A stretch of 64,000 nt of DNA from contig WBZZ01003884.1 of NCBI GenBank assembly GCA_019918135.1, positions 186,501 through 250,500 on the forward strand. The letters are read 5' to 3'. Origin of the DNA: Paulinella micropora. Lineage: Eukaryota > Cercozoa > Imbricatea > Euglyphida > Paulinellidae. The position numbers and the translations under genes are program-made. Below are positions 49,565-58,614 of this stretch, piece by piece. Under the pieces are notes generated by a model. That model did not search any database, had not been told where the DNA came from, and saw only the letters and a list, made by a program, of their open reading frames with translations. Position 1 is the first letter of the stretch. Every line of letters begins with the position of its first letter.

Positions 49565-50596
49565 ATGATCTTTGTTACCGTAGTTTTCCACGAAGTGAAT
49601 GGCAGAGGATATGAGGTGCATCGTTATGTTAAGGGCGACTTTGAGCTACCACCAGAGCTAAAGTCGTTCGAGGAGCTGCGACTTGCCGTGCTGACGGCCC
49701 TGCGAACGGTGCGGAAGGAGATTAGCCTGGCGACGCCTCTGCGGCCTTGGAGGCAGGCACTGTCAACCGGGCCCGCTAGCTTGGAGTTTGTGCTAGATGA
49801 GATCAGGGGCGGACAGCAGTGCACGCTAGACGCCACCAGCTACGAGACGAAGGAGCAGAGCTTTGGGCCCGCTGTGCATTTAAGGACGGACACAGAGAAA
49901 TTGTACAACCAGTACGGCAGGCCCGTCAAACAAAAGGGCAGCGCCTGCATTTCGCTGGCAGTTACACCGCGTGTGGGCGAAGCGCGTGGCGGCTTAGATT
50001 CCGGTCCGCTGGTTAGACTACTGGACCAAAATAGCGAACCATTGCGCAGGAGCTTCTCTTCGGCTGATGTCACTGACGACGTCAAGCAGCCCCTAGCCAG
50101 CGCGCTAGCCGCGCTGTTGTGCGGGGGCCCGCGGTGCCTGGTCGGCCGCGTAGCGGAAGCGCGCGGGCTAGACCGGCTGTTGAGCGAGAAAATACCTGGC
50201 CGGCAGCCCTTGCTCGGGCCGTACGTCCCCAAGCTAATAACCACGTTGCAAGAGTTCCTGGCCAGTGCCAGGATTCTGCCCGCAGATTGGCGAGAATTGC
50301 TGTCCGCGGTCGCAAGCCCTGCTGAGCTGGAACGCGCCTGCTACCAGCTGGGTTACTACCAGGTGCGCCTGCTGATCGCGGAACTGCAAGCTTGGAACCC
50401 GAGGCCTGGGGTGCTGGAGCTGACTGGCAAGCTGCACGAGATACTGAAGACCATGACAGATCATCCAGACCTGGACGGGCACAGAGTGCGCGCCAGGGCG
50501 CTGAGGAAAATTAAGGCAACCGGAGTGGCGGAGTCTTTTGTGCAACGATATTTGGAAAGCCCCGAACACTGCGCCGGTTGCGGCGGTGTAAAGTAA
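49565..50596 (+). CDS. Unknown 343-residue protein
   Basis: An intact frame from the ATG at 49565 (MIFVTVVFHEVNGRGYEV). It begins with a beta-strand-like segment and a charged region, and the second half is helical with many Leu and Arg (LLSAVASPAELERACYQLG, VRLLIAELQAWNP). The carboxyl end EHCAGCGGVK has a lone CxxC. There is no signal peptide, membrane segment or recognisable catalytic motif. The repeat-rich region at 50.6-51.5 kb follows immediately. Confidence 0.75.
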   Translation: MIFVTVVFHEVNGRGYEVHRYVKGDFELPPELKSFEELRLAVLTALRTVRKEISLATPLRPWRQALSTGPASLEFVLDEIRGGQQCTLDATSYETKEQSFGPAVHLRTDTEKLYNQYGRPVKQKGSACISLAVTPRVGEARGGLDSGPLVRLLDQNSEPLRRSFSSADVTDDVKQPLASALAALLCGGPRCLVGRVAEARGLDRLLSEKIPGRQPLLGPYVPKLITTLQEFLASARILPADWRELLSAVASPAELERACYQLGYYQVRLLIAELQAWNPRPGVLELTGKLHEILKTMTDHPDLDGHRVRARALRKIKATGVAESFVQRYLESPEHCAGCGGVK

Positions 50597-51580
50597 AAAA
50601 AAAATATACGAGGATTAAAAAAAAACTTGGGTTTGCAGTAACTGCCTCTTAACAACTCCGGACTTTGCGGGCTGTGAGACCCACCCGGTTAGCTTTTTTT
50701 TTGTAACCAGGCGCTGCAATTTGTGAACAAATCTGCCGCAATCTGCGGAGTAGAGCATTTTCGGCACTGGCGGATTGCCACCAATTTTCCGGTGGACTTG
50801 GCGCCAAATGCACGGCACAAAAAATTTTTTTTTTGCTGAGAGCACATTTCAGCAACAGTCTCCCACGAAAGAAACTTTTTTTTGGGAGACAAGTGTGGGC
50901 GGGGAAGTTAAGAAGAAAAAAATAAGTTACCCCGCCCGCCGCCAGCTCCCGAAAGAATTTCGCTAGCAAATCTTTCAATGACCGTCCCTGGCATTTTTTT
51001 TCATTAACTTTCCGGTGAACTTGGCGCCAACGGTGGGCGCCGCAGTTTGTGGACACATCCAACAAACCGCAAACTGCGGCACACAGAAAAGACTTTTTTT
51101 CGCGACCAAGAACATTTCGGCAACGGTCTCCCACGCAAGAGGTTTTTTTTTCGGGACGGTTGGTGGGCGGGGGAAATTAAAGCAGCAAAGAAAAAATTCC
51201 CCGCCCCCGTTTGTCTCCCGAAGAAATCCTCTTGCACCTATAAATTTTATTGCCGCAGTTAACCAAGAATTTTTGGTACCAACAGCTATTTTTTCCGGTG
51301 AACTTGGCGACAAGCGAAGAAAAGAGGGAGGTAAACCGCGGGTTTCGGCACAGCAGCTGTCCGCTGCCAAGTCTACCGGATTTTTTCGGGCAGACATTTC
51401 AAGAAATGTGTGTAGTTTTGACAGACATTTCTGCCACAAGGACATTAGTAAACGTTTTTTATTCAGGAGATCTCAACAGCCAAGGGGTTAGCTTTTTCAT
51501 TTGCCAGCTCGCTGTCCAAAGGTATTCATTACGCGGTTCTGCGTAAATACTCAAGCTAAATGTGTCGGTCCCAAGCTATC
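50597..51580. repeat. Cluster of dispersed hairpin-bearing repeats
   Basis: About 980 bp with no credible gene, built from two to three degenerate units of about 240-260 bp. Shared phrases are ttttccggtggacttggcgcc (50779) / tttccggtgaacttggcg (51009, 51293), catttcagcaacagtctccc (50848) / catttcggcaacggtctccc (51114), and arms such as gggagacaagtgtgggcggg with ccccgcccgccgccagctccc, or ggtgggcggggg with ccccgcccccgtttgtctccc. Each is a stem with an AT-rich loop. The layout matches the units at 4.5-5.2 kb (cgggcggg ... cccgccgtcgt), so this is one repeat family present at two loci. Open frames here repeat with the unit and are not genes. Confidence 0.75.
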
Positions 51581-53251
51581 TTATTCTCGTGTCTGAACTT
51601 CTTCACGAAGTTTTCGTGCACTTCTGGAACTAATCCTTAGTGCCTGTGTCAAATCGAAATTGTGTTGGCCCCGAGATCCGTTGTTTTGTTCCTTAGCTCC
51701 TTCGCGAAGTTTTCTTAAAGTCCCAGAACTAAACAGTTGTGCACGTGTCAAATCGTTTGCAGGGACATTGTCTCGGCTACTGTGTCGGCTACCGTACGCA
51801 TCAACAAGAAAGTCAACGTCGAGCCCTTCTCTGTTATTGTGGGACACAAATGACACGAGCGAAGAAGGAATATCCTCCCGTCCGTAGCGTGGTTTAGGCT
51901 CGACCACGGCAGCACGAACCACGAACGAAAGTAACTGCTGCACGTCGGCCAACGTGATTTTTTTGTAAGCCCCGCACAGCTCCTTACTCTGTTCAGTTTT
52001 GTACTCGGCTTTAAGTTGGATGTGCGCGTCTTTTGTCTCAAGAAAGGCACACGTGTCGACTGCATCAAGCCAGCGGATGATAAAAAATCCTTCGTACCCT
52101 GCGCTTAACTTGACTTTATCTTTCTGGTACCGCCATGGTCGCATGTAGTGAAGGGCTATGTCACACGGTCCAAAGCCGTACTTAGGGCTTGTGCTGTGGT
52201 CGTAAACCTGGCAAAGGCGCCTAAGACTCGAAAGCCACCAATTGGCACAACGCTGAAAATTCGCTTGGCCTCTAGGCCCTCCTAACAAACCCAATACGTA
52301 TTGATGAATCTGAATTACCAAAGGATTTTTTCCCGCCTGTCTAAGGCTGTTAGCCAGCAAGCTCAGTGCATTGCAAAGCACCAGTGTTTCCCGGAACGTG
52401 ACAAGGTCGCTCTTATCCATTTCCATGAATTCCAAGCAATAGTACGGATCCACGTCGTTCAGTAGAAAGTCTCGTTGTCTACCATCGGCCGCACGCTGTA
52501 ACATATTCTCTAGCTTGTCATCGTAAAACAGGATACGATTGGCAGCTAAGAACTCGATTGCTGTACGCAAGAACCTCCGGAAGTCTAACCCGAAATCCTC
52601 GAGGTCCCCGGGGTCCCCGGGGACAGTAATATTCGCAAGGTCTGAGCTCTTTGCGCCATTGATTATTGGGATGTATTCCATAACAATCCACACTTTTTGG
52701 GGTTTGTCATCGTCGTCAACTTCCACCAAATAACCATAGACATCGGGCGCCATTTTGTTCTCGGCCAGGATCTTCTGTAGTTGCATGTAGCTCGCTACGT
52801 AGGCGTCGAAATCCTTCTGAACCTGTCCGTGAGAATTGCTCACGTTCTTGAACAGAATACCTTGACTTTTTGAGGCGACAATGTTTGTTCCAATGCGTAC
52901 GATGTCTTTATCCTTTTGTTGGATTGCTTGTGTAAACGTACGACTATCAACGGAAATGCTCTCAATCCGTGGGAAGGCCTTTTTGAATTCTCGAGCCGAC
53001 TTTTCGTAACGTTCCAGAAAAAAGGCGGTCAGGTGATCCAAGTCTAGCTTGTCTCCTTTAGCTTTGTACGGGCAAACAGTAAAAGGCTCCCATAGCAAAA
53101 CCCGTTCATGAAAGCTCGTGCCGTCGCTTGGAGTCTTGCAGTTTCTGCACACTGTTTCTCGTAGCCCAAGTGCATCGATAAGTTTTCTTCTTATGTCGCT
53201 AGTCAGAGAAGTTACCGTGCCAGCAGGCACAGGCTGGGTTCCGGACATCAT
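51581..53251 (-). CDS. Protein-kinase-like protein with complete catalytic triad
   Basis: A 556-residue protein from the ATG at 53251. A possible zinc pair lies near the start (VCRNCKTP). Kinase landmarks are a beta-3 lysine in GILFKNVS (Lys135), a hinge-like VWIVMEYIPI, a catalytic loop FYDDKLENML (Asp244, Lys246, Asn249 in the D-x-K-x-x-N spacing), and a DFG-like LLNDVDPYY (Asp266). It is the most orthodox of the three kinase-like proteins. The C-terminal helical domain (LCNALSLLANSL ... CANWWLSSLRRL) matches those of the 20138 and 21906 genes. No strong match to one kinase group can be read by eye. GC content is visibly lower than in neighbouring genes, which may mean a different history. 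Serine, threonine or tyrosine specificity is unknown. Confidence 0.75.
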   Translation of the reverse strand: MMSGTQPVPAGTVTSLTSDIRRKLIDALGLRETVCRNCKTPSDGTSFHERVLLWEPFTVCPYKAKGDKLDLDHLTAFFLERYEKSAREFKKAFPRIESISVDSRTFTQAIQQKDKDIVRIGTNIVASKSQGILFKNVSNSHGQVQKDFDAYVASYMQLQKILAENKMAPDVYGYLVEVDDDDKPQKVWIVMEYIPIINGAKSSDLANITVPGDPGDLEDFGLDFRRFLRTAIEFLAANRILFYDDKLENMLQRAADGRQRDFLLNDVDPYYCLEFMEMDKSDLVTFRETLVLCNALSLLANSLRQAGKNPLVIQIHQYVLGLLGGPRGQANFQRCANWWLSSLRRLCQVYDHSTSPKYGFGPCDIALHYMRPWRYQKDKVKLSAGYEGFFIIRWLDAVDTCAFLETKDAHIQLKAEYKTEQSKELCGAYKKITLADVQQLLSFVVRAAVVEPKPRYGREDIPSSLVSFVSHNNREGLDVDFLVDAYGSRHSSRDNVPANDLTRAQLFSSGTLRKLREGAKEQNNGSRGQHNFDLTQALRISSRSARKLREEVQTRE

Positions 53252-53549
53252 AACCCAAAAAAAACTTTCCTAGCTCTTTTGCTGTATTTTACGTTATACA
53301 CAAAAAAAGGCAATCTTGGCACACTTTCTTTTTTAATCAAGACATTTCTAAGCGTCCTTAAAAGATTTTTCCAGACCCACCACACTTCTCTTTCCCCCCC
53401 CCTTCGCAACTGCAACTCCTGCGCGGTAACCTACAGCAAAAAGAAAACGAGTTCGGCGGGGGAATGGTGAAACGAACGGACGGGGGGGGGGGGGGGTCCA
53501 AGAAAGAAAGTGCTTCTTTGTAGCTCCCAATAGCTCACGCACACAGTCA
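53252..53549. other. Spacer
   Basis: About 300 bp, T-rich on the left, with a C run at 53395 and a 13-base G run at 53482-53494. No gene seen. Confidence 0.5.
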
Positions 53550-54005
53550 TTAGGCGCCCTTGGCGGAGCCGAAGCCGCAGGCGCAATTCTCGTCCTTGTG
53601 GAGCCTCTCGTGGCACAGCGGGCCGTCGCACTTTTTCCACGCGCAGCCGTCGCAGTCCTGGATGTGTTGTTCTTGGGCTGCGAATTGCAGGGCCAAGGCA
53701 CGCGCGCCGACCAGGGCCCTGACCACCGCGGCGCCCGCGGCACCCGTCTTCAGCAGCGGCGCGATCAGCTCTCGCAACGCTTCCTCGTCGCGGGCCCGCT
53801 CGTTGAAGTACGCGATGCAGCCGTACCGCTGCGCACACCACTCGGGGTTCGACGAACCAGCATCCCCGCGGCGCACCAGCACGAACTCCTCCTCCTGCGC
53901 TGTTTCTTTCTTGTTGTCTGCTACCGTTGGTGGCTCGGTCCGCTGTTTCTTGTCGGGCCGGGGGATAGTCATGTCTGCGTCCCGGGGGTTTTGGACGTCG
54001 GTCAT
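53550..54005 (-). CDS. Small zinc-finger-like protein
   Basis: A 151-residue protein from the ATG at 54005 (MTDVQNPRDADMTIPRPDKK); the frame is open further upstream, but only through low-complexity sequence. A disordered, charged leader with DKKQRTEPP is followed by a helical stretch (GAAVVRALVGARALALQF). The C-terminal Cys/His cluster reads CDGCAWKKCDGPLCHER then LHKDENCACGFG, enough ligands for one or two zinc ions. Of the known folds it is nearest to small treble-clef or ZZ-like fingers, but I cannot assign one. Binding of nucleic acid or a protein partner is possible. Confidence 0.65.
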   Translation of the reverse strand: MTDVQNPRDADMTIPRPDKKQRTEPPTVADNKKETAQEEEFVLVRRGDAGSSNPEWCAQRYGCIAYFNERARDEEALRELIAPLLKTGAAGAAVVRALVGARALALQFAAQEQHIQDCDGCAWKKCDGPLCHERLHKDENCACGFGSAKGA

Positions 54006-54402
54006 TTTGGGCCTGGCACCCACGTCTACTTTGTCTGGCAACAACCAGAGGGTGGTTGTGCTTTTCTTTTCTCCCCCCCCCCCTCCCTTTGCCCCCGACG
54101 ATCTGCACTCTTTTTTGGGCGGGGGGAGGGCCACGGTCAAAAAAAGCTCGGCCCAAGCAAAAAGGGAGGGAGGGAGGGGGGCCACAGTAAAGGAAGAGCA
54201 AAAAAAAAGGGCAAGAAAAAGGGGAGGGGGGGGGGCTGCGGTCAAAGAAATTGCCGGCGAAAAAAAAGGACAGGAAGAAGCCCGGACCCCGACATTCCCC
54301 CCCCCCCCCCGCCTAGCCGGGGTCCGCCGAGAAAAAGCAAACCCCCCGTTGTTTAATTTCGCCGGCCAAATTTTCTCGGCGCATGCCTACAGGCAACGCT
54401 CT
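54006..54402. other. Spacer with many homopolymers
   Basis: About 400 bp. It has C runs (54074-54086, 54298-54311), G runs and A runs with tandem-like gggagggagggag at 54164-54180. No gene seen. Confidence 0.5.
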
Positions 54403-55290
54403 TCACAGGGCCGCGGGCCGCGGGAGGGTGGTCTGCAGCCGCGTGCGCAGGGCCCTGGCGCCCTCCATGATGCGCGTCAACCCCAGGCCCATGAGAAACA
54501 CCATTTCCACCAGGTTGCAGAACAGCAGCAGCGAGGCCCGGTAGCTGTGGCCCTTGGCGGTATGGTGTATGGCGCGTTCCAGCTGCCACAGCACGTAGGC
54601 GCACGTCAGGGTAGACATGACGATCACCCCCAGCGTCCCGCGCGCCACGGTCGGCAGGTCCGTGCGCCACAGCAGGCTCAGGCTGCTGAGCACGGAACCG
54701 TACGGCTGCCAGATCTCGATGAAGAAGGTAACCGACGAAATGGCCAGCAGCAGCAGCAGCGCGTAGATGTTCCGGTACGGGAGGCAGGTCTGCAGGCACC
54801 AGCAGAAGCACAGGACGCAGAAGGCGTCCACCACGGCGCACGTGTCGAACACGATGGTAGAGTCGGCGCGCAGCAGCACGAGGTCCGCCAGTACCACGGT
54901 GCCGCTGATCAGGAACAGCGCTACGAGGCCCAGGTGCAACACCAGGTCGTAGTAGAACAGCGCCGTCTGGACCGCGCACACGACCAGAAACACGCCGACC
55001 AACCACGGGTGGTCGTTGTACCAGCCGCGGCAGTCCCACCAGCGGGTGCTCATGAACATGAGCAGCAGCGTGGCCGTCAGGTGCAGCACTGTGTAGCCCA
55101 GGACCTCACGCACGAAGCCCGTACGCTCCGCTTGCGTCAGGTTGCTGACCGTTAGCGTCGACTGTTGCAGCTGGTCGATCTGCTTGCGCATCTGGGCGAG
55201 CTCGTTCAACAACTCCAGGTTTGGGTCGGCGGCCGGCACGCCCCCAGAGGCCTCTACGACCTTAACGACCGCGGCCTCAGCAGAGTCCAT
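54403..55290 (-). CDS. Eight-helix integral membrane protein
   Basis: A 295-residue protein from the ATG at 55290 (MDSAEAAVVKVVEASGG); the longer open frame upstream is low-complexity. An amino-terminal helix NLELLNELAQMRKQIDQLQQ has heptad-like spacing and may form a short coiled coil in the cytosol. About eight hydrophobic segments follow, among them LHLTATLLLMFMS, WLVGVFLVVCAVQTALFYY, IYALLLLLAISSVTFFIEI and LLLFCNLVEMVFLMGLGL, joined by short loops. The C-terminus is short and basic. No transporter, receptor or channel motif is recognised. It would reside in an internal or envelope membrane. Confidence 0.75.
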   Translation of the reverse strand: MDSAEAAVVKVVEASGGVPAADPNLELLNELAQMRKQIDQLQQSTLTVSNLTQAERTGFVREVLGYTVLHLTATLLLMFMSTRWWDCRGWYNDHPWLVGVFLVVCAVQTALFYYDLVLHLGLVALFLISGTVVLADLVLLRADSTIVFDTCAVVDAFCVLCFCWCLQTCLPYRNIYALLLLLAISSVTFFIEIWQPYGSVLSSLSLLWRTDLPTVARGTLGVIVMSTLTCAYVLWQLERAIHHTAKGHSYRASLLLFCNLVEMVFLMGLGLTRIMEGARALRTRLQTTLPRPAAL

Positions 55291-55619
55291 TGGACCAGCA
55301 AAAAAAAGGCTAGCTAAGCTCCGGTACAAAATAGATTGCAAAAGACGATTAGTAATATTATTCTTAAAACAGAATACACCACCAACTATATTGACCTTTC
55401 TGGCCACTTTTTTTTTCTTTGCTCCGCCTTCCTCCCCGCCCCAGATCCTCACGCTGCTACTAGCCTCCTCGTGCCTGTTCTGCCTCTGTTTTTCTTGGAC
55501 TGTCTTTTCTGTCGATACATGGGGGGGAAGGAGAGGCAAAGAATTCTGCACACAGCAGCCAAAAAAAAAAGAGAGAGTACACGACTGAAATAAATAAAGA
55601 AGGGGCGGCGGCAACAAAC
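55291..55619. other. Divergent spacer with A/T-rich start region
   Basis: About 330 bp. The phrase gactgaaataaataaagaagg lies 15-35 bp before the plus-strand ATG at 55620 and is the most TATA-like element here. The rest is T-rich on the left and C-rich in the middle. No gene seen. Confidence 0.45.
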
Positions 55620-56984
55620 ATGTCCTACCCGCGGCACCCCGGGCCAGAACACAGAAAGGAAAAGAAGCAGAGGTGCGCAGACAGTCCGGCCTGTTCCACC
55701 GGCTTGTTAGGCGTGCCTTGGGATATCTGGCCGCTTGTCAGGGACCTGGCAGGTGTGGAAGAAGTCCCCACCTGGAACTTAGTCTGCCGGCAACTCCAGC
55801 AGCTAATAGCAACAGCCGAATTTTGGGCGGGCTTCGAGCAGCCCGATTTCGAACTAGAAAATTCTCGGCACCTGCAAATACTATCTTTGTTGGTCCCATA
55901 CCTGCGCAGATCTCAAACACCGCTACGCAAACTTATTATTGGCTGGTATGCGGCGCTAAACAACAAAGAATACGTACCACTGGTCGGGGGACTAACAGTT
56001 GAAATCGTAATCGTCCTGGGCGTACTAAAGTCGCCAGATATCCTGGGAGCTTTTTCTGCTGTTCGCGGCTTGTCCCTCCGCGGGGACCACACCTACGCCT
56101 GCCTGCGGCAGCTGCGGAACGCAACCTCGCTAGCTGCTGTGCACCTCGATACCAGTACGATTACCGGCGAGGAATTAAGGGCAGCGCTGCTCAGATTTAC
56201 GCACCTACAACGTCTGAGCTTAGAGTGCTGTGCAAACCTGACGGACTCGGCGTTGCAAGGGCTAACCCAGTTGCAAGCCTTGTTCCTAAAGGGCTGTGCA
56301 AGAATCACTGGTGAGGGACTCCGGGGCCTACAGCTAGAGGAGCTGGATCTGCAGGGCCAATCCCTGACGGCCGCCGGAACTCGTGCGATCGCCACGCTCT
56401 CCAAACTCCAACGGCTGAAAGTTAGCAATTTACGAGAGTCTGATTTTCAGGTCGTAGCCAACCTAAGAACGCTAACCTGTTTGGACCTACTAGAATGCCC
56501 GGGGCTCACGGGCACGAACCTGCCCGTTCTGTTTATGCTCGACCTCGAGACCTTCAAGGTTACCCTCACGCGCTGCCCCCCCCGGTCCCTCGGGCACTTA
56601 CTGGCGTTTCCGGCGTTAGTAGAGCTGAGGCTGCAAAAGTGTAATGTCACCAGCGAAGACCTAGCCGAGCTGCGGGCCTGCCGCAAGCTGACCAGACTTG
56701 AGCTGGTGGAGTGCCACGCCGTCAAGGACCTCGGCGTGCTAAGCGCTTTTCCTGCTCTTTCTAGTTTACAATTCGAGGAATGCAAAGGGCTGGCTAGTGC
56801 GGCCGGACTGCAGAACTGTGGCTCGCTGGAAGAAGTCGACATCACTGCTTGCCCACATTTCACCAGCCTTGCAGAGTTAGTGGGGTGTGCCTCACTGCAC
56901 AAGCTCAGTATTATGTTTACTCCCGTGGCAGATCTTAGAGACTTCGAGCAGAGAAGGCCGGATGTAAATGTCACTGTCTTCTAA
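55620..56984 (+). CDS. F-box / leucine-rich-repeat protein
   Basis: A 454-residue protein from the ATG at 55620. After a basic leader (HRKEKKQRCADSP) comes an F-box-like segment VPWDIWPLVRDLAGVEEVPT ... EFWAGFEQPDFEL, almost the same as in the 7962 gene (FWADFEQPVFDL) and the 11744 gene. About twelve Cys-type LRRs follow (LQRLSLECCANLTDSAL, LQALFLKGCARITGEGL, LTCLDLLECPGLTGTNL). It ends QRRPDVNVTVF. The 11744 gene is the closest relative: LDLLECQELRGTNLPAL and RPDVEVSV correspond position for position. It is less GC-rich than that paralogue. The likely role, by family, is SCF substrate receptor. Confidence 0.85.
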   Translation: MSYPRHPGPEHRKEKKQRCADSPACSTGLLGVPWDIWPLVRDLAGVEEVPTWNLVCRQLQQLIATAEFWAGFEQPDFELENSRHLQILSLLVPYLRRSQTPLRKLIIGWYAALNNKEYVPLVGGLTVEIVIVLGVLKSPDILGAFSAVRGLSLRGDHTYACLRQLRNATSLAAVHLDTSTITGEELRAALLRFTHLQRLSLECCANLTDSALQGLTQLQALFLKGCARITGEGLRGLQLEELDLQGQSLTAAGTRAIATLSKLQRLKVSNLRESDFQVVANLRTLTCLDLLECPGLTGTNLPVLFMLDLETFKVTLTRCPPRSLGHLLAFPALVELRLQKCNVTSEDLAELRACRKLTRLELVECHAVKDLGVLSAFPALSSLQFEECKGLASAAGLQNCGSLEEVDITACPHFTSLAELVGCASLHKLSIMFTPVADLRDFEQRRPDVNVTVF

Positions 56985-57063
56985 AAACACGGCGCAAAGG
57001 TTTAATACCACTAAAAAAACCAACAACGCAGTGTAAAAATCTCTGGCGCGGGCCCCGAGCTTT

Positions 57064-58614
57064 TTAAATCCACCACTCGGAGTTTTGAAAGTCATTTTCC
57101 CTCAGCCCCATTTCAATCTGCAGGCGGGGGTGTAAGGCCATAAACTCTGTAATCGCCGACCGGCCGATGCCAAAGCAATACTTAAGCCCTAACCTTTTCA
57201 AACGGCTGGGTCGGGTCAGATGCCTGAAGACATTACTATCAAGCCTGTGACAATAGTCTAACCTCAGCTCCTCGAGGTTGGGTAGTTGTACACAATGCTT
57301 AACCGCGGCGGCGGAAATATCTGTCCAGGACAAATCTAGAACCCGCAGCTCCCCTAGGTGCCGTAACCGCCATATGTCAGCGTCAGTGAGTTGACTGCAC
57401 TGTTGCAGGCTTAGCTTCTGGAGCGTGTTTGGAAGCTGCTGGAGGTTGGCTGCCGTAACAGCGGTGCAGCCCCGCAGGCTCAGATAACGCAGATTCCGCC
57501 ATTCCGACAAACATCCAAACCCGTCGCCCGTAAGGCCAGTGCAATAGTCCAGAGACAACCATTCCAGGCGGGCTGGTAGCTGCCGGAGCCCGGCATCGGT
57601 TAACCGTACATTTGCTCCTAGGCTGAGGTATTTCAACTCTGTTAGGCCGGACAGCGGGCCCAGCGACTGGTTGTTAAGCCCGCAGCCATAGAGCTGCAGC
57701 TTGCGTAGCCCGCCGAGGTTCCTCAGAAATCGGACATTGGTCAGTTGTTCAAGGAAGGCCAGGTCTAGGTAGACCAGGCTGGCGAGATTGGACAAAGGTG
57801 CTAAGCCCTCGGCCGTAATTAGTTTACAACGACCGAGCCCGAGCCGCGCTAACCTTGGCAGCTGGGCCAGCACGGCCAGCGCGCGGTTCGTGACGCTAGT
57901 ACAGCGGCTTAGGTCCAGAGTTTCCAGGGCCGCCAGACCGGCCAGCCAGCTGAGGTCTCTAAGCGTTTCGCAACCACTCAGGCTGAGCTGCCGCAGGCAG
58001 GCCCCGGCCGACGCCACCAGCTGCGGTCTAGGCAGGAAGGGTTTGTAATTAGTCAGGAACAGGGTGCGCGGATTGGCGTTCCGGAGGTAAGCGGCCAGCG
58101 CCTCGGGGCTAACGTCCCCGCAACCATCCAGGTTCAGCCAGTGGTCGCAGCGGGCGACCGCCGTAAACGGGTTGGCATCTCCTTCTAGGCCCGGCTCTTC
58201 GGTCCCCAACCTCTGCAGGCCGGGCATTCTGGCCGCCCAGGTTAGTTCGTCGTCCTCCACGACCCAGTCGAGCACCAGGCCGTGCACGCGGGTCTTGCTT
58301 TCGATCATACGTGCCAGGATCGGCTGTCGGTCGGCGGGCAGCCGTTTGTAGATGGTGACGCTAGTGATCTCGCGCCATTCCCGCCACCGTGCGAGTGGGA
58401 TCTCGGGGCTGTTCGCACCGACCGTCAGCGCCGGCCAGCTGGTGGGGCGGGGCATGTCCTGAGTTTTCGTGCACACTTGTAGCCAAACCGCGTACAGCCA
58501 CACGGGGCTGTCGGACAGCAGACTAAAAACCACCTGCCACACGTCGGCGGGCAGTTCCAAAAGACCGCACGTTTCGGCTGGGCCGGCCAATTTCCGGCGC
58601 TTGGGCCCGGGCAT
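57064..58614 (-). CDS. F-box / leucine-rich-repeat protein
   Basis: A 516-residue protein from the ATG at 58614. It starts MPGPKRRKLAGPAE, matching the MPGPKKRRRI start of the 17125 gene, then an F-box-like LELPADVWQVVFSLLSDSP. About fourteen Cys-type LRRs follow (LRQLSLSGCETLRDLSW, LEWLSLDYCTGLTGDGF, LRYLSLRGCTAVTAANL), of very regular AMN1/GRR1 type. The end is RPSRLKRLGLKYCFGIG followed by a short acidic tail. It converges on the neighbour at 55620-56984 with only 79 bp between stops, so their 3' ends may overlap in RNA. Confidence 0.85.
   Translation of the reverse strand: MPGPKRRKLAGPAETCGLLELPADVWQVVFSLLSDSPVWLYAVWLQVCTKTQDMPRPTSWPALTVGANSPEIPLARWREWREITSVTIYKRLPADRQPILARMIESKTRVHGLVLDWVVEDDELTWAARMPGLQRLGTEEPGLEGDANPFTAVARCDHWLNLDGCGDVSPEALAAYLRNANPRTLFLTNYKPFLPRPQLVASAGACLRQLSLSGCETLRDLSWLAGLAALETLDLSRCTSVTNRALAVLAQLPRLARLGLGRCKLITAEGLAPLSNLASLVYLDLAFLEQLTNVRFLRNLGGLRKLQLYGCGLNNQSLGPLSGLTELKYLSLGANVRLTDAGLRQLPARLEWLSLDYCTGLTGDGFGCLSEWRNLRYLSLRGCTAVTAANLQQLPNTLQKLSLQQCSQLTDADIWRLRHLGELRVLDLSWTDISAAAVKHCVQLPNLEELRLDYCHRLDSNVFRHLTRPSRLKRLGLKYCFGIGRSAITEFMALHPRLQIEMGLRENDFQNSEWWI

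Noticed and set aside
50649-51445. Overlapping minus-strand frames of about 160 codons
   Set aside because: They consist of the dispersed hairpin repeat read through; the shared peptide bits follow the DNA repeat.
53560-55155. 531-codon plus-strand frame opposite the membrane-protein and zinc-protein genes
   Set aside because: It crosses two genes and a homopolymer spacer, is composed of low-complexity Gln/Ala/His/Arg, and arises from GC-rich third positions on the other strand.
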